Shown here: one piece after another, positions 41,308-49,992 of the stretch
How positions within the stretch are numbered: position 1 is the first letter of the stretch
How the letters are laid out: every line of letters starts with the position of its first letter
Assembly (NCBI RefSeq): GCF_017813355.1
Contig: NZ_JAGIYZ010000001.1
Location: forward strand, 463,420 to 527,419
Source: Roseomonas nitratireducens
GTDB lineage: Bacteria; Pseudomonadota; Alphaproteobacteria; Acetobacterales; Acetobacteraceae
DNA length: 64,000 nt
Reading direction: 5' to 3'
The notes under the pieces: generated by a model
What the model was told of the DNA's origin: nothing
Seen by the model: only the letters and a program-made list of their open reading frames with translations
The model's database searches: none
Program-made: the position numbers and the translations under genes

Positions 41308-42693
41308 ATGAAGGATCATCGCGGCGTCGCGCTGATCGTCGCCTCCGCGCTGTTCATGCAGAACCTGGACAGCGCGGTGCTCGCGACGGCGCTGCCCTCC
41401 ATGGCGCGCGACCTGAACGAGGACCCCGCGCGGCTCGGTGCCGCCATCACCGCCTACCTCGTCTCGCTGACCGTCTTCATTCCCTTTTCCGCCTGGATCG
41501 CCGACCGCTTCGGCGCGAAGCGCGTCTTCATGCTCGCCATCATGGTCTTCGTCGCGGCGTCGCTGCTGTGCGGGCGCGCGGATGGGCTTGGCGAGCTCGT
41601 CGCCTTCCGCGTGCTGCAGGGCGTGGGCGGGGCGATGATGGTGCCCGTCGGGCGCCTGCTGCTGCTGCGCGGGGTTGAGAAGCGCGACATGCTGTCCGCC
41701 ATGGCCTGGCTGACCATGCCGGCGCTGCTTGGGCCCGTCACCGGGCCGCCGCTGGGCGGGTTGCTGACCGACCTGTTTTCCTGGCGCGCGGTGTTCTGGA
41801 TCAACGTGCCGATCGGGCTGATCGGCGTGGTGCTGGTTGCCTGGAAGATCCCGCATGTCGCCCCCGCGCGGCCCGGGCCGCCGGACGTGATGGGGCTGGT
41901 GCTGACGGGCGTGGCGCTGGCCGCGCTGATGTTCGGGCTTGAGACGGTGGGCCGGCACGTCGTGCCCGGCTGGATGTCCTGGACGGGGCTTGCGCTCGGG
42001 CTCGTGGCGGGCGCGCTGGCGGTGCGGCATTGCCGGCGCGTGCCGCAGCCGGCGGTCGATCTTTCGCTGTTCCGCATCGCGACCTTCCGCGACCCGGCGG
42101 TGGCCGGCAGCCTGTTCCGCACCGGCGCGGGCGCGGTGCCTTTCCTGATCCCCGTCATGCTGCAGATCGGCTTCGGCATGAGCGCGACGGAAAGCGGCTT
42201 CGTCTCCTTCGCCACCGCGCTCGGCGCCTTCGCGATGAAGCCGCTCGTGCGCCCGCTGCTCAGGCGCACCGGCTTCCGCGCGGCGCTGCTGGCCAACAGG
42301 GTGCTGGCGGCGGCGGGCATCGCCGCGCTCGCGCTGCTGACGCCGGCCTGGCCGGGGGTGGCGATCTTCCTGCTGCTGGCCGCGGGCGGGCTCGCGCGCA
42401 GCCTGCAGTTCACCGCGCTGAACACGCTCGCCTTCGCCGATGTGCCGACCGAGCGCATGTCGCGCGCGACGGCGCTGTACGGCACGCTGCAGCAGCTGAC
42501 GCCGGCGCTCGGCGTCGTGCTGGCGACGACGACGCTCGAGGCGTCGCTCGCCCTGCATGGGCGGGACGGGCTGGCGGTGGCGGATTTTTCGACCGGCTTC
42601 CTGGTGGCCGCGGTGGTGGTTCTGGCCTCCATCCCGCTGCATGCGCGGCTAGCGCCGGATGCGGGGGCGGAGGTATCGGGGCACCGGCGCTGA
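41308..42693 (+). CDS. MFS drug-efflux transporter (DHA2/EmrB-QacA type)
   Basis: 461-residue inner-membrane antiporter with 12-14 predicted helices. Family motifs: LDSAVLATALPSMARDL in helix 1, the loop-2/3 motif WIADRFGAKRVFM, RVLQGVGGAMMVPVGRLLLL, and motif C-like LLGPVTGPPLGGLLTD. The ATG comes 7 bases after the palindromic element and has no ordinary Shine-Dalgarno, since the G-rich arms are in hairpins. Substrate unknown. Confidence 0.9.
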   Translation: MKDHRGVALIVASALFMQNLDSAVLATALPSMARDLNEDPARLGAAITAYLVSLTVFIPFSAWIADRFGAKRVFMLAIMVFVAASLLCGRADGLGELVAFRVLQGVGGAMMVPVGRLLLLRGVEKRDMLSAMAWLTMPALLGPVTGPPLGGLLTDLFSWRAVFWINVPIGLIGVVLVAWKIPHVAPARPGPPDVMGLVLTGVALAALMFGLETVGRHVVPGWMSWTGLALGLVAGALAVRHCRRVPQPAVDLSLFRIATFRDPAVAGSLFRTGAGAVPFLIPVMLQIGFGMSATESGFVSFATALGAFAMKPLVRPLLRRTGFRAALLANRVLAAAGIAALALLTPAWPGVAIFLLLAAGGLARSLQFTALNTLAFADVPTERMSRATALYGTLQQLTPALGVVLATTTLEASLALHGRDGLAVADFSTGFLVAAVVVLASIPLHARLAPDAGAEVSGHRR

Positions 42694-42762
42694 ACCGCGA
42701 TCCGGCCGTGGCTTGAACGCCCGATCCACCGCCTCGGCGATGCCGCCTTCGCGGATCGGGCG

Positions 42763-43476
42763 CTAGAAGAGTTCCATCAGCTTCGCATGGTCGTCGAGTT
42801 CCGCCGGCGCGCCTTCGAAGATGAAGCGGCCGGACCGCATCACCAGCACGCGGTCGGACACGGCGAAGGCCTCGCGCACATTCTGCTCGACCAGCAGGAT
42901 CGACATGCCGCGGCTTTGCCGCAGGGCCGCGATCGGGCGGATCAGGTCCTGGAACAGCTTCGGCGCGAGCCCGATCGAGGGTTCGTCCAGCAGCAGCACG
43001 CGCGGGCGCGTCAGCAGCGCGCGGCCGATCGAGACCATCTGCTGCTGCCCGCCGGACAGCGTGCCCGCGCGCCGCGTACGGAATTCGCGGATGCGCGGCA
43101 GCACCTCGAGCACCTCCTCGATCCTCTCCTTCTGGCCGGAGGAGGGGACGCCCGCGGACCACAGGGCTAGGCCGAAGATCTCGTCCACCGTCAGATCGGG
43201 AAACACGCCGCGCCCTTCCGGCACGAGCGCCACGCCCGCGGCGCCGAGGGCGGCCGGCGTGTAGGAAGCGGGCGTCGCGCCGAAGACGCGCAGCGTGCCG
43301 GCCGATGGCCGATGCAGGCCGAACAGCACGCGCAGCAGCGTGGATTTCCCCGCGCCATTGTGGCCGATCAGGCAGAGGATCTCGCCCGCCTTCAGCGTGA
43401 GCGAGACATCCTGCAGCACTTCGCGGCCGCCGAAGCCGGCGGAGAGGCCAAGGGCCTCGAGTGCGGTGTCGCTCAC
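42763..43476 (-). CDS. livF: Branched-chain amino-acid-type ABC transporter ATPase LivF
   Basis: 237 residues. Walker A GHNGAGKST (38-46), VALVPEGRGVFPDLTVDE, signature TLSGGQQQMVSIGRALL (LSGGQ 139-143), Walker B VLLLDEPSIGLAP, H-loop LLVEQNVREAF. GTG at 43476 overlaps the livG stop (GTGA). Last gene of an SMP-30-livKHMGF unit. Confidence 0.92.
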   Translation of the reverse strand: MSDTALEALGLSAGFGGREVLQDVSLTLKAGEILCLIGHNGAGKSTLLRVLFGLHRPSAGTLRVFGATPASYTPAALGAAGVALVPEGRGVFPDLTVDEIFGLALWSAGVPSSGQKERIEEVLEVLPRIREFRTRRAGTLSGGQQQMVSIGRALLTRPRVLLLDEPSIGLAPKLFQDLIRPIAALRQSRGMSILLVEQNVREAFAVSDRVLVMRSGRFIFEGAPAELDDHAKLMELF

Positions 43477-44231
43477 GCCGCCTCCTGCGGCCGGTCGCCG
43501 AAATAGATGGCGGCGAGCGCGGGGTCGCGCAGGATCGCCTGCGGTTCCCCTTCCGCCAGCACGCGCCCTTGGTCGAGGAAGGCGATGCGGTCCGACAGTT
43601 CCGCCACCACGTCGAGGTTGTGCTCGATCAGGCAGATCGCGACGCCGCACGCCGTCGCCGCGCGCAGCAATTCGCCGAAGCGCAGGCGGGAGGCGAGGTC
43701 GAGCCCGGAGGCCGGTTCGTCGAGCAGCCAGATATCGGCCTCGGCCGCCAGGATGCGCGCCATGGACAGGAATTTCCGCTCCGCATAGGCAAGGTCGATC
43801 GCGCGTGCATCTGCCAGGGCCGACAGGCCCGTCGCCTCCAGCGCGGCCGCCGCACGGTCCTCGCGCTGCCGCCGCGCCCGCGCCCCGCCTGGCTGCCAGA
43901 ACCAGGACGCCGTCTCGGTCGCGGCGAGCACGTTCTCCCGCACCGTCATGTGCGTGAACAGCCGCAGGTCCTGGAAGGACCGCGCGACGCCGAGCCGCGC
44001 GACCTGCCAGGGCTTCAGCCCCATGATCGGCTTGCCGCGGATCTGCGCCGTGCCGGAATCGGCGCGGAGGTTGCCGGTGATGAGGTTGAAGGTCGTCGTC
44101 TTGCCCGCGCCGTTCGGCCCGACCAGCGCGGTGACGCGCCCCGCGGGCAGTGAGAGCGAGACGCCCGCCACCGCCTGCAGCCCGCCGAAGGCGCGCGCGA
44201 GGTTCTCGGATTTCAGCAGGATCTCGGTCAT
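43473..44231 (-). CDS. livG: Branched-chain amino-acid-type ABC transporter ATPase LivG
   Basis: 252 residues. Walker A GPNGAGKTTTFNL (38-50), VARLGVARSFQDLRLFTHMT, Walker B IWLLDEPASGLDLAS, H-loop CLIEHNLDVVAELSDR. The signature segment reads LAYAERKFLSMARIL, weaker than the usual LSYGEQR of LivG proteins, so this subunit may be the less active of the pair. ATGA overlap with livM. Confidence 0.9.
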   Translation of the reverse strand: MTEILLKSENLARAFGGLQAVAGVSLSLPAGRVTALVGPNGAGKTTTFNLITGNLRADSGTAQIRGKPIMGLKPWQVARLGVARSFQDLRLFTHMTVRENVLAATETASWFWQPGGARARRQREDRAAAALEATGLSALADARAIDLAYAERKFLSMARILAAEADIWLLDEPASGLDLASRLRFGELLRAATACGVAICLIEHNLDVVAELSDRIAFLDQGRVLAEGEPQAILRDPALAAIYFGDRPQEAA

Positions 44232-45103
44232 GCCGTCGCGCGCCCCTTCGACAGGTCGCCGACCAGGCCGGCGGGGCGGAAGATCATCAGCAGCGTCATG
44301 GCCAGGCCGTACACGATCTGCTGCACGGCGCCGACCTCGGTCGCCGGGATGAAGGGCAGGAAGGCGAGGCCCGAGGGCAGGGACAGCAGCAGCACCGCGC
44401 CGATCAGCGGGCCCCACAGCGTGCCCGTGCCGCCGATGATGACCATCGCCATCACCAGCACCGACTGGTCCATGGTGAAGCTCTCGACATTCACGAAGGA
44501 CAGGTGCAGCGCGAACAGCGCGCCGCCGATGCCCGCGCCGGCGCAGGCGAAGGCGACGGCGAGCGTCTTCGCCGCCGCGACGTTCTTGCCCAGTGCCTCG
44601 GCCGCGCTTTCCGCATCCCGGATCGATTGCAGCGTGCGGCCGAAGGCGCCGCGCTGCAGCCGCGCCGTCAGGAACAGGATCAGCGCCAGCGCCACCAGCG
44701 CGAGCGGCAGGACGCCGACCTCGATCCCCGCCACCGTCGGGCGCGGAATGGCGACGAGCCCGCCGATGCCGCCCGTGAAGGCCTTGGCTTCCGAGAACAG
44801 CGTCGTCGCCATCATCTGCAGGCCGAGCGAGGCGGCGACGAAGTATTCGCCCCGCACGCGCAGCGCCGGCAGGGCGAGGCAGAGCGAGAGCCCGCCCGCC
44901 ACCACCGCCGCCACCAGGCAGGCGAGCAGCGCGTCAGGGAAGAATTGCAGCGCGACCTGCGCCCCGGCATAGGCGCCGAGGCCGAAGAACACCGCATGCG
45001 CGACCGAGAAGATGCCGGCAAAGCCGACCACGAAGTTCAGCGTCGCGGCGAGGATGCCGAAGATCGCGACCAGCGTCGCGAGGTTGGCGAGATAGGCCGT
45101 CAT
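44228..45103 (-). CDS. livM: Branched-chain amino-acid-type ABC permease LivM
   Basis: 291-residue membrane protein with about eight helices; FAGIFSVAHAVFFGLGAYAG, LALPALRVRGEYFVAASLGL, GRTLQSIRDAESAAEALGKN and MVIIGGTGTLWGPLIGAVLL are LivM hallmarks. Four-base overlaps with both livH and livG. Confidence 0.9.
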   Translation of the reverse strand: MTAYLANLATLVAIFGILAATLNFVVGFAGIFSVAHAVFFGLGAYAGAQVALQFFPDALLACLVAAVVAGGLSLCLALPALRVRGEYFVAASLGLQMMATTLFSEAKAFTGGIGGLVAIPRPTVAGIEVGVLPLALVALALILFLTARLQRGAFGRTLQSIRDAESAAEALGKNVAAAKTLAVAFACAGAGIGGALFALHLSFVNVESFTMDQSVLVMAMVIIGGTGTLWGPLIGAVLLLSLPSGLAFLPFIPATEVGAVQQIVYGLAMTLLMIFRPAGLVGDLSKGRATA

Positions 45104-45969
45104 CGCGTCTGCGTCACCCCGAAGAAGCCGCTCGGCCGGAAGATGATGAAGGCGAAGAGCACGAGGAAGGAGACCGCCTCCGCCCATTGCGTGTCGACGA
45201 CCTGCAGCGCGACCGATTCCGCCACGCCGAGCATCAGCCCCGCAAGCGCGGCGCCGCGCAGGGACCCCACGCCGCCCACGATCGTCGCCGCCATGGAGAT
45301 GAGCATGACATGGTGGCCGATCGCCTCGTTCAGCCCGGTCGTCATCGCCGTCAGCACCGCCGCGGGCGCCGCCATGGCGGAACCGAGCGCGAAGGCGAGC
45401 ATCGACAGCCGGTTGGACGAAAGCCCATAGGCGCGCAGCAGGTCCGGATTCTGCGCCAGCGCGCGCAGCGCCACCCCGGCATGGGTGCGCGTGAGGAAGG
45501 CCGAAAGTGCAGCGAAGAGCACCACCGCGACGCCGATCGCGATCCAGAAGATCGGCGCGAGGAAGACGTCGGGCATCACCTCGGTGGCGCGGGACAGCGG
45601 CGTGTCCACGCTCGCGAAGCCGCGCCCGGCCAGCATGCCGACCAGATTCTGCACCACCACCGCGACGCCGAAGGCGGCGACGAAGACCGTGAAGAAGGAC
45701 CCTTCATGCCGCTGGATGGGGCGGTAGACGACGCGTTCCATCGCCAGCCCGAACAGCGTCGCGGCGACGACGCCCACCATCGCGCCCGCCCACCAGGGCC
45801 AGCCGGCATTCCAGGCGAACAGGAAGGCGTAGCCCGCGAGCGTGAAGGAGATGCCGTGCGCGAAATGGAAGATGCGCGTCGCGCCGAAGATGAGCGCGAA
45901 GCCGGCCGCGGTCAGCGCGTACAGGGCCCCCGTCTGGAGGCCCTGCAGCAGGAGCTGGAGGAACAGCAC
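45100..45969 (-). CDS. livH: Branched-chain amino-acid-type ABC permease LivH
   Basis: 289 residues, about eight helices. LQGLQTGALYALTAAGFALI at the N-terminus, FGATRIFHFAHGISFTLAGY, HAGVALRALAQNPDLLRAYG, and SMAATIVGGVGSLRGAALAG are typical. GTG start at 45969, 7 bases after livK. Pairs with LivM. Confidence 0.9.
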   Translation of the reverse strand: MLFLQLLLQGLQTGALYALTAAGFALIFGATRIFHFAHGISFTLAGYAFLFAWNAGWPWWAGAMVGVVAATLFGLAMERVVYRPIQRHEGSFFTVFVAAFGVAVVVQNLVGMLAGRGFASVDTPLSRATEVMPDVFLAPIFWIAIGVAVVLFAALSAFLTRTHAGVALRALAQNPDLLRAYGLSSNRLSMLAFALGSAMAAPAAVLTAMTTGLNEAIGHHVMLISMAATIVGGVGSLRGAALAGLMLGVAESVALQVVDTQWAEAVSFLVLFAFIIFRPSGFFGVTQTR

Positions 45970-45976
45970 GGGCGGA

Positions 45977-47104
45977 TCAGGCGATCGGCACCACGCGCCC
46001 GCCGCGGATCTCGTTCACCTGGATCTCCGCCGACATGTTGCCCTGGTCGTCGAAGGTGCCCTTGCCGCCGACCAGGTCGAATTCCCGCACGCGCAGCAGC
46101 GTCGCGCGCAGGCTGTCGCCGTTGACGGCGGCGTTCTCGCGTTCAAGCTCCCGCGCCAGCAGGGCGAACAGCCGCGTCGCGTTGTAGTAGTTGGCGTTGT
46201 AGGTGCCGGGCTCGGCATTGTGCCGCGCCTTGAAGTCGGCGGCGAAGCGGCGCGTGATCTCCGACCCGCCGGTGTAGTCGAACTTCTGGCTGGTGAAGAT
46301 GACGCCCTCGGCCTCGGGGATCGAGGTGACGGAGGCGATCGACAGCGCCGAATAGCCGACCAGCGGCTGGGAGATGCCGTTGTCCCGCAGCCCCTTGATG
46401 ATCTGCGCCTGCTGTGCGCCGAAGGAGGCGACATAGACCGCGTCCGGTCGGGCCTGGCGGATGCGCGCGGCCACGGGGCCGAATTGCTGCGCCGTGCGCG
46501 GGATGGAGAAGGTGCCGGTCAGTTCCCCACCTACCTTGGGCAGTTCCGTCCGCAGCAGGCCGAGGATCGCGTCGCCCAGCGGGTCGTCCACATAGACCAG
46601 CGCGATGCGCTTGAGGTTCCGCCGCATCAGGAAGGGCAGGAAGGCCTGGGTTTCCAGGTGCGCGAGCGGGATGACGTTCCAGAAATAGGGCGACAGCCCT
46701 GCGAGGTCCGGCCCGACCGCGCCGCCATTGACCATGACGGTCTTGGCCCGGTCGCCCACGGGTGCCACCGCCTTCGACACCGAGGTGAAGCCCACCAGCA
46801 CGAAATGCGCCCGGTCCACGTTCACCAGCTTGTTCATGCCGATCACGCCCTGCTGCGGCAGGGCCTGGGTGTCCTCGGCCTGGATGCGCATGGGCCGGCG
46901 CAGCGTGCCGTCGGCGCGGGCGTGTTCGATGGCGAGGGCGGCGCCGTCGGTGAACAGCTTGCCGTATTCGCCGTTCGGCCCGCTCATCGGAAACAGGGTG
47001 CCGATCACATAGGGATCGGAGCCCTGCGCGAAGGACGGGCGGATGAAGGGCGCGGCGAGCGCCGTGCCGAGCAGCGCGCGGCGCGCGATCAGCGGACCGG
47101 TCAT
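45977..47104 (-). CDS. Liv-type ABC transporter substrate-binding protein
   Basis: 375-residue periplasmic receptor. Twin-arginine-like signal (MTGPLIARRALLGTALAAPF), cleaved near SFAQ; then YVIGTLFPMSGPNGEYGKLF, ARIRQARPDAVYVASFGAQQ and YNANYYNATRLFALLARELE, typical of the LivK/Leu-binding family. With the coexpressed SMP-30 lactonase and the divergent hydantoinase genes, the ligand may be an amide or lactone compound rather than leucine. Confidence 0.9.
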   Translation of the reverse strand: MTGPLIARRALLGTALAAPFIRPSFAQGSDPYVIGTLFPMSGPNGEYGKLFTDGAALAIEHARADGTLRRPMRIQAEDTQALPQQGVIGMNKLVNVDRAHFVLVGFTSVSKAVAPVGDRAKTVMVNGGAVGPDLAGLSPYFWNVIPLAHLETQAFLPFLMRRNLKRIALVYVDDPLGDAILGLLRTELPKVGGELTGTFSIPRTAQQFGPVAARIRQARPDAVYVASFGAQQAQIIKGLRDNGISQPLVGYSALSIASVTSIPEAEGVIFTSQKFDYTGGSEITRRFAADFKARHNAEPGTYNANYYNATRLFALLARELERENAAVNGDSLRATLLRVREFDLVGGKGTFDDQGNMSAEIQVNEIRGGRVVPIA

Positions 47105-47165
47105 GGACTTCACTCCCTCAAGCCTTGCTTGTTGGCGCGAAGCCTCCGCCCGTGCCCTGCCCCTG

Positions 47166-48104
47166 TCAACCGTGCGGCAGGCGGAATCCGGGTTCGTCCC
47201 ATTGCATCGCGGCAAGCTTCCCGCTGGTGGAAAGGGTGATGTACGCGGTGCGCATATCGGCCCCGCCGAAGCAGATGTTCGTCGGCATCCGCTCGGGCAT
47301 CTTCACCACGCGCAGGATCTCGCCAGCGGGCGAGACGGTCGTGATCTCCCCGCTCACCAGCGTGGCGACGATGATGTTGCCGGACGCGGCGATCGCGATG
47401 CTGTCCAGCCGCCGATAGCCCGGGAACTGGCACAGCACGCGCCCGCCATTGGACGACGGCCAGGGTTCCTTGCGCAGCTGGCCGGGCCCTTCCACGTCCC
47501 AGGCCCAGAGCCGCCCAGTCTCGGTCTCGGCCACGTACAGCGTCCGGCCATCGGGGCTGATGCCGATGCCGTTGGCGCCGCCGAAGATGGGGAAGGCGGC
47601 TTCGACCGCGCGCGAGCCATCCGCCGCGCCCCAATAGGCGCCGCCATGGTCGCGGTCGCGCGCGCGGACCTTGCCCAGGTCGCTGAACCAGAAGCCGCCA
47701 TGCGCGTCGAACATCAGGTCGTTCGGGCCGCGCAGGGGGCGGCCGTCCACCGCGCGATACAGCGTCTCGACCGCGCCGGTCGCCGGGTCGATCCGCTCGA
47801 TCCGCCCGCCGGAATAGTCGGGCGACTGGCCGGTCGGGCGCAGCATCCCGGGCTCGTCATGCCAGGAGAAGCCGCCATTGTTGCAGACGTACAGCATCCC
47901 GGCCGGGCCCAGCGCCAATCCGTTCGGCGCGCCGCCCACCGTCGCGATGGTGCTCTTGGCGCCATTCGCCGCGACGCGGGTGAGGCGCCGCGCCTCGATC
48001 TCGACCAGCGCGACCGACCCGTCCGGCATGGCGACCGGGCCTTCGGGAAAGCGCAGCCCGTCCGTGACGATGCGCAGATCCGGGTTCTCGACGATGACGG
48101 CCAT
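47166..48104 (-). CDS. SMP-30/gluconolactonase family protein
   Basis: 312-residue six-bladed beta-propeller hydrolase. The metal ligands sit in GLRFPEGPVAMPDG (Glu), RGPNDLMFDAHGGFWFSD (Asn), FGGANGIGISPDGRTLYVAE (Asn and Asp), the classic positions. It opens lactone rings. First gene of the minus-strand unit with the Liv transporter, 61 bases ahead of the receptor gene; divergent from hyuB over 99 bases that must hold both promoters. Confidence 0.88.
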   Translation of the reverse strand: MAVIVENPDLRIVTDGLRFPEGPVAMPDGSVALVEIEARRLTRVAANGAKSTIATVGGAPNGLALGPAGMLYVCNNGGFSWHDEPGMLRPTGQSPDYSGGRIERIDPATGAVETLYRAVDGRPLRGPNDLMFDAHGGFWFSDLGKVRARDRDHGGAYWGAADGSRAVEAAFPIFGGANGIGISPDGRTLYVAETETGRLWAWDVEGPGQLRKEPWPSSNGGRVLCQFPGYRRLDSIAIAASGNIIVATLVSGEITTVSPAGEILRVVKMPERMPTNICFGGADMRTAYITLSTSGKLAAMQWDEPGFRLPHG

Positions 48105-48203
48105 GGCGCTTCCTTCCCCTTGCCTCGTTGGGCCGGATCATGGACCGCGATCGGATGGCTGCGAAGCCTTGACGGCGGCGCCCGCGCGCCGGAGCGTTCC
48201 GCC

Positions 48204-49847
48204 ATGAGCCAGCCCGATCCCGTGACCCTGTCGGTCCTCGACAACCGCTTCCGCGCCATCGTCGAGGAGATGGGGGAGGCGATGCTGCGCACCGCCTATT
48301 CGCAGATCCTGAACTCCTCCCGCGATTTCTCCATCGCGCTGTGCGACGCGCAGGCCCGGCTGCTCGCCCAGGCGGACCACATCCCGGTCCATGTCGGCGC
48401 CATGCCCTTCGCCGTGCAGGCGGTGCGGGAGGCCTTCGGCGACGCGATCGCGGATGGCGACATCTACCTGCTGAACGACCCCTATCATGGCGGGTCGCAT
48501 TTGCCGGACCTGACCATCATCGTGCCGGTCTTCGGCGAAGGGCGGCTGCTGTTCTTCTCCGTCGTGCGCGCGCACCACACCGACATCGGCGGCGGCACGC
48601 ACGGCGCCTACAACCCCGCCGCGACCGAGATATTCCAGGAAGGGTTGCGGCTGCCGCCCATCCTGCTCGGCCAGGGGCGCGTGGCGCGCGCCGACCTGGT
48701 GCGCATGATCGTCACCAACACCCGCCTGCCGCGGGAGGTGCGCGGCGACCTGATGGCGATGATCGGCGCGGCGCACCTCGGCGAGAAGCGCCTGCTCGCC
48801 GTTCTCGCCAAGCACGGCGCTGCCGAGACGGAAGCGGCCGTCGCGGCCATCCTTGCCCTGTCCGAAGCCCATGCGCGGCGCATCATCGCGTCCTGGAAGG
48901 ATGGCGAATGGCGCGGGGAGGCCTTCCTCGACGATGACGGCTTCGGCCAGACCGACATCCCGATCCGCGCCCGCGTCGTCAAGCGCGGCGATTCCATCGT
49001 CGTCGACCTGTCCGATTCCGCGCCGCAGGTGCCCTCCTTCCTCAATTCCTCCTGGCCCAACACGGTCAGCGCGGTGCGCATGGCGATCGCCTTCCTGCTC
49101 GACCCGGAGGTCGCCAAGAACGACGGCTGCTTCCGCCCCATCGAGATCATCGCGAAGGAAGGCACCATCGTGCTGCCGCGCGAAGGCGCGCCCGTGACCA
49201 TGTGCACCTCCCACTGCTCGAACGAGATCGTCGAGGCGGTGGTGAAGGCGCTTGCGAATTCCTGCCCCGAGCGCGCCATGGGCGGCTGGGGGCGGCGCTT
49301 CCGCGTCGCCATCAAGGGCCGCGACGCGCGCCGCCCTGACCGGCCCTTCGTGTGGCACCTGTTCCACGCACGGCCCGGCGGGGGCGGATCGTCGAAGGGC
49401 GATGGCTGGTCCACCGCCGGCGAATGGCATTCCGCGGGCGGGCTGAAGTTCGGCAGCGTGGAGATGGCCGAGGCGCGCTTTCCGCTGTTCTTCGCCAGGC
49501 ACGAATTCCGCCCGGGCAGCGCGGGGGACGGCACCTTCCGCGGCGGGCTCGGCGGCGAACTCGAATTGCGGCTCGAAACCGACGGCCCGTCGGTCGCCAA
49601 CACCGCGGGCGACGGCGTGAAGTACGGCGCTGCAGGAATGCTCGGCGGGCGCGACGCGGCGCCGCACCACTACACGCTGCGGCGTGCGGACGGCACGTCG
49701 CGCGATTTGCGCACCAAGGAAGTCGGCATTCCGCTCGCGCCTGGCGACGTGCTGCATGTGCGCGCGGGCGGCGGCGGCGGATGGGGGCCGCCGGAGAAGC
49801 GCGATCCGGCGGCGCGGGCGCGGGATGCGGAGGAGGGGTTGCTTTGA
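48204..49847 (+). CDS. hyuB: Hydantoinase B/oxoprolinase family protein
   Basis: 547 residues. Family stretches: LSVLDNRFRAIVEEMGEAML, RTAYSQILNSSRDFSIALCD, LLNDPYHGGSHLPDLTIIVP, ARAHHTDIGG-like VRAHHTDIGGGTHGAYNPAA, and the Gly-rich end GGGGGWGPPEKRDP. Works with HyuA as an ATP-dependent hydrolase or carboxylase of cyclic amides, hydantoins or ketones. ATG at 48204. The hyuA gene follows after a 145-base palindromic element. Confidence 0.9.
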   Translation: MSQPDPVTLSVLDNRFRAIVEEMGEAMLRTAYSQILNSSRDFSIALCDAQARLLAQADHIPVHVGAMPFAVQAVREAFGDAIADGDIYLLNDPYHGGSHLPDLTIIVPVFGEGRLLFFSVVRAHHTDIGGGTHGAYNPAATEIFQEGLRLPPILLGQGRVARADLVRMIVTNTRLPREVRGDLMAMIGAAHLGEKRLLAVLAKHGAAETEAAVAAILALSEAHARRIIASWKDGEWRGEAFLDDDGFGQTDIPIRARVVKRGDSIVVDLSDSAPQVPSFLNSSWPNTVSAVRMAIAFLLDPEVAKNDGCFRPIEIIAKEGTIVLPREGAPVTMCTSHCSNEIVEAVVKALANSCPERAMGGWGRRFRVAIKGRDARRPDRPFVWHLFHARPGGGGSSKGDGWSTAGEWHSAGGLKFGSVEMAEARFPLFFARHEFRPGSAGDGTFRGGLGGELELRLETDGPSVANTAGDGVKYGAAGMLGGRDAAPHHYTLRRADGTSRDLRTKEVGIPLAPGDVLHVRAGGGGGWGPPEKRDPAARARDAEEGLL

Positions 49848-49864
49848 ACGGCTGTAGAAAGGTC

Positions 49865-49983
49865 GGGGGGAGGGAACTCCCCCCGAGCCCCCCTCCTTCT
49901 TTTTTCACCTGGAGACTGACCTCCGACGTCAGTTCCCAAACAGATGAAGAAGGGAGGGGGTTCGGGGGAGGTTCCCCTCCCCC
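49865..49983 (+). repeat. MITE-like palindromic element, copy 2 (full)
   Basis: Left hairpin GGGGGGAG (49865-49872), loop GGAA, CTCCCCCC (49877-49884); right hairpin GGGGGAGG (49964-49971), loop TTCC, CCTCCCCC (49976-49983). Inside, CCTCCTTCTT-type sequence (49888-49901) faces AAGAAGGGAGG-type sequence (49947-49960), and ACTGAC/GTCAGT forms a central stem. The whole is one long imperfect palindrome filling the hyuB-hyuA gap. Confidence 0.85.
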
Positions 49984-49992
49984 GCACGTCAC

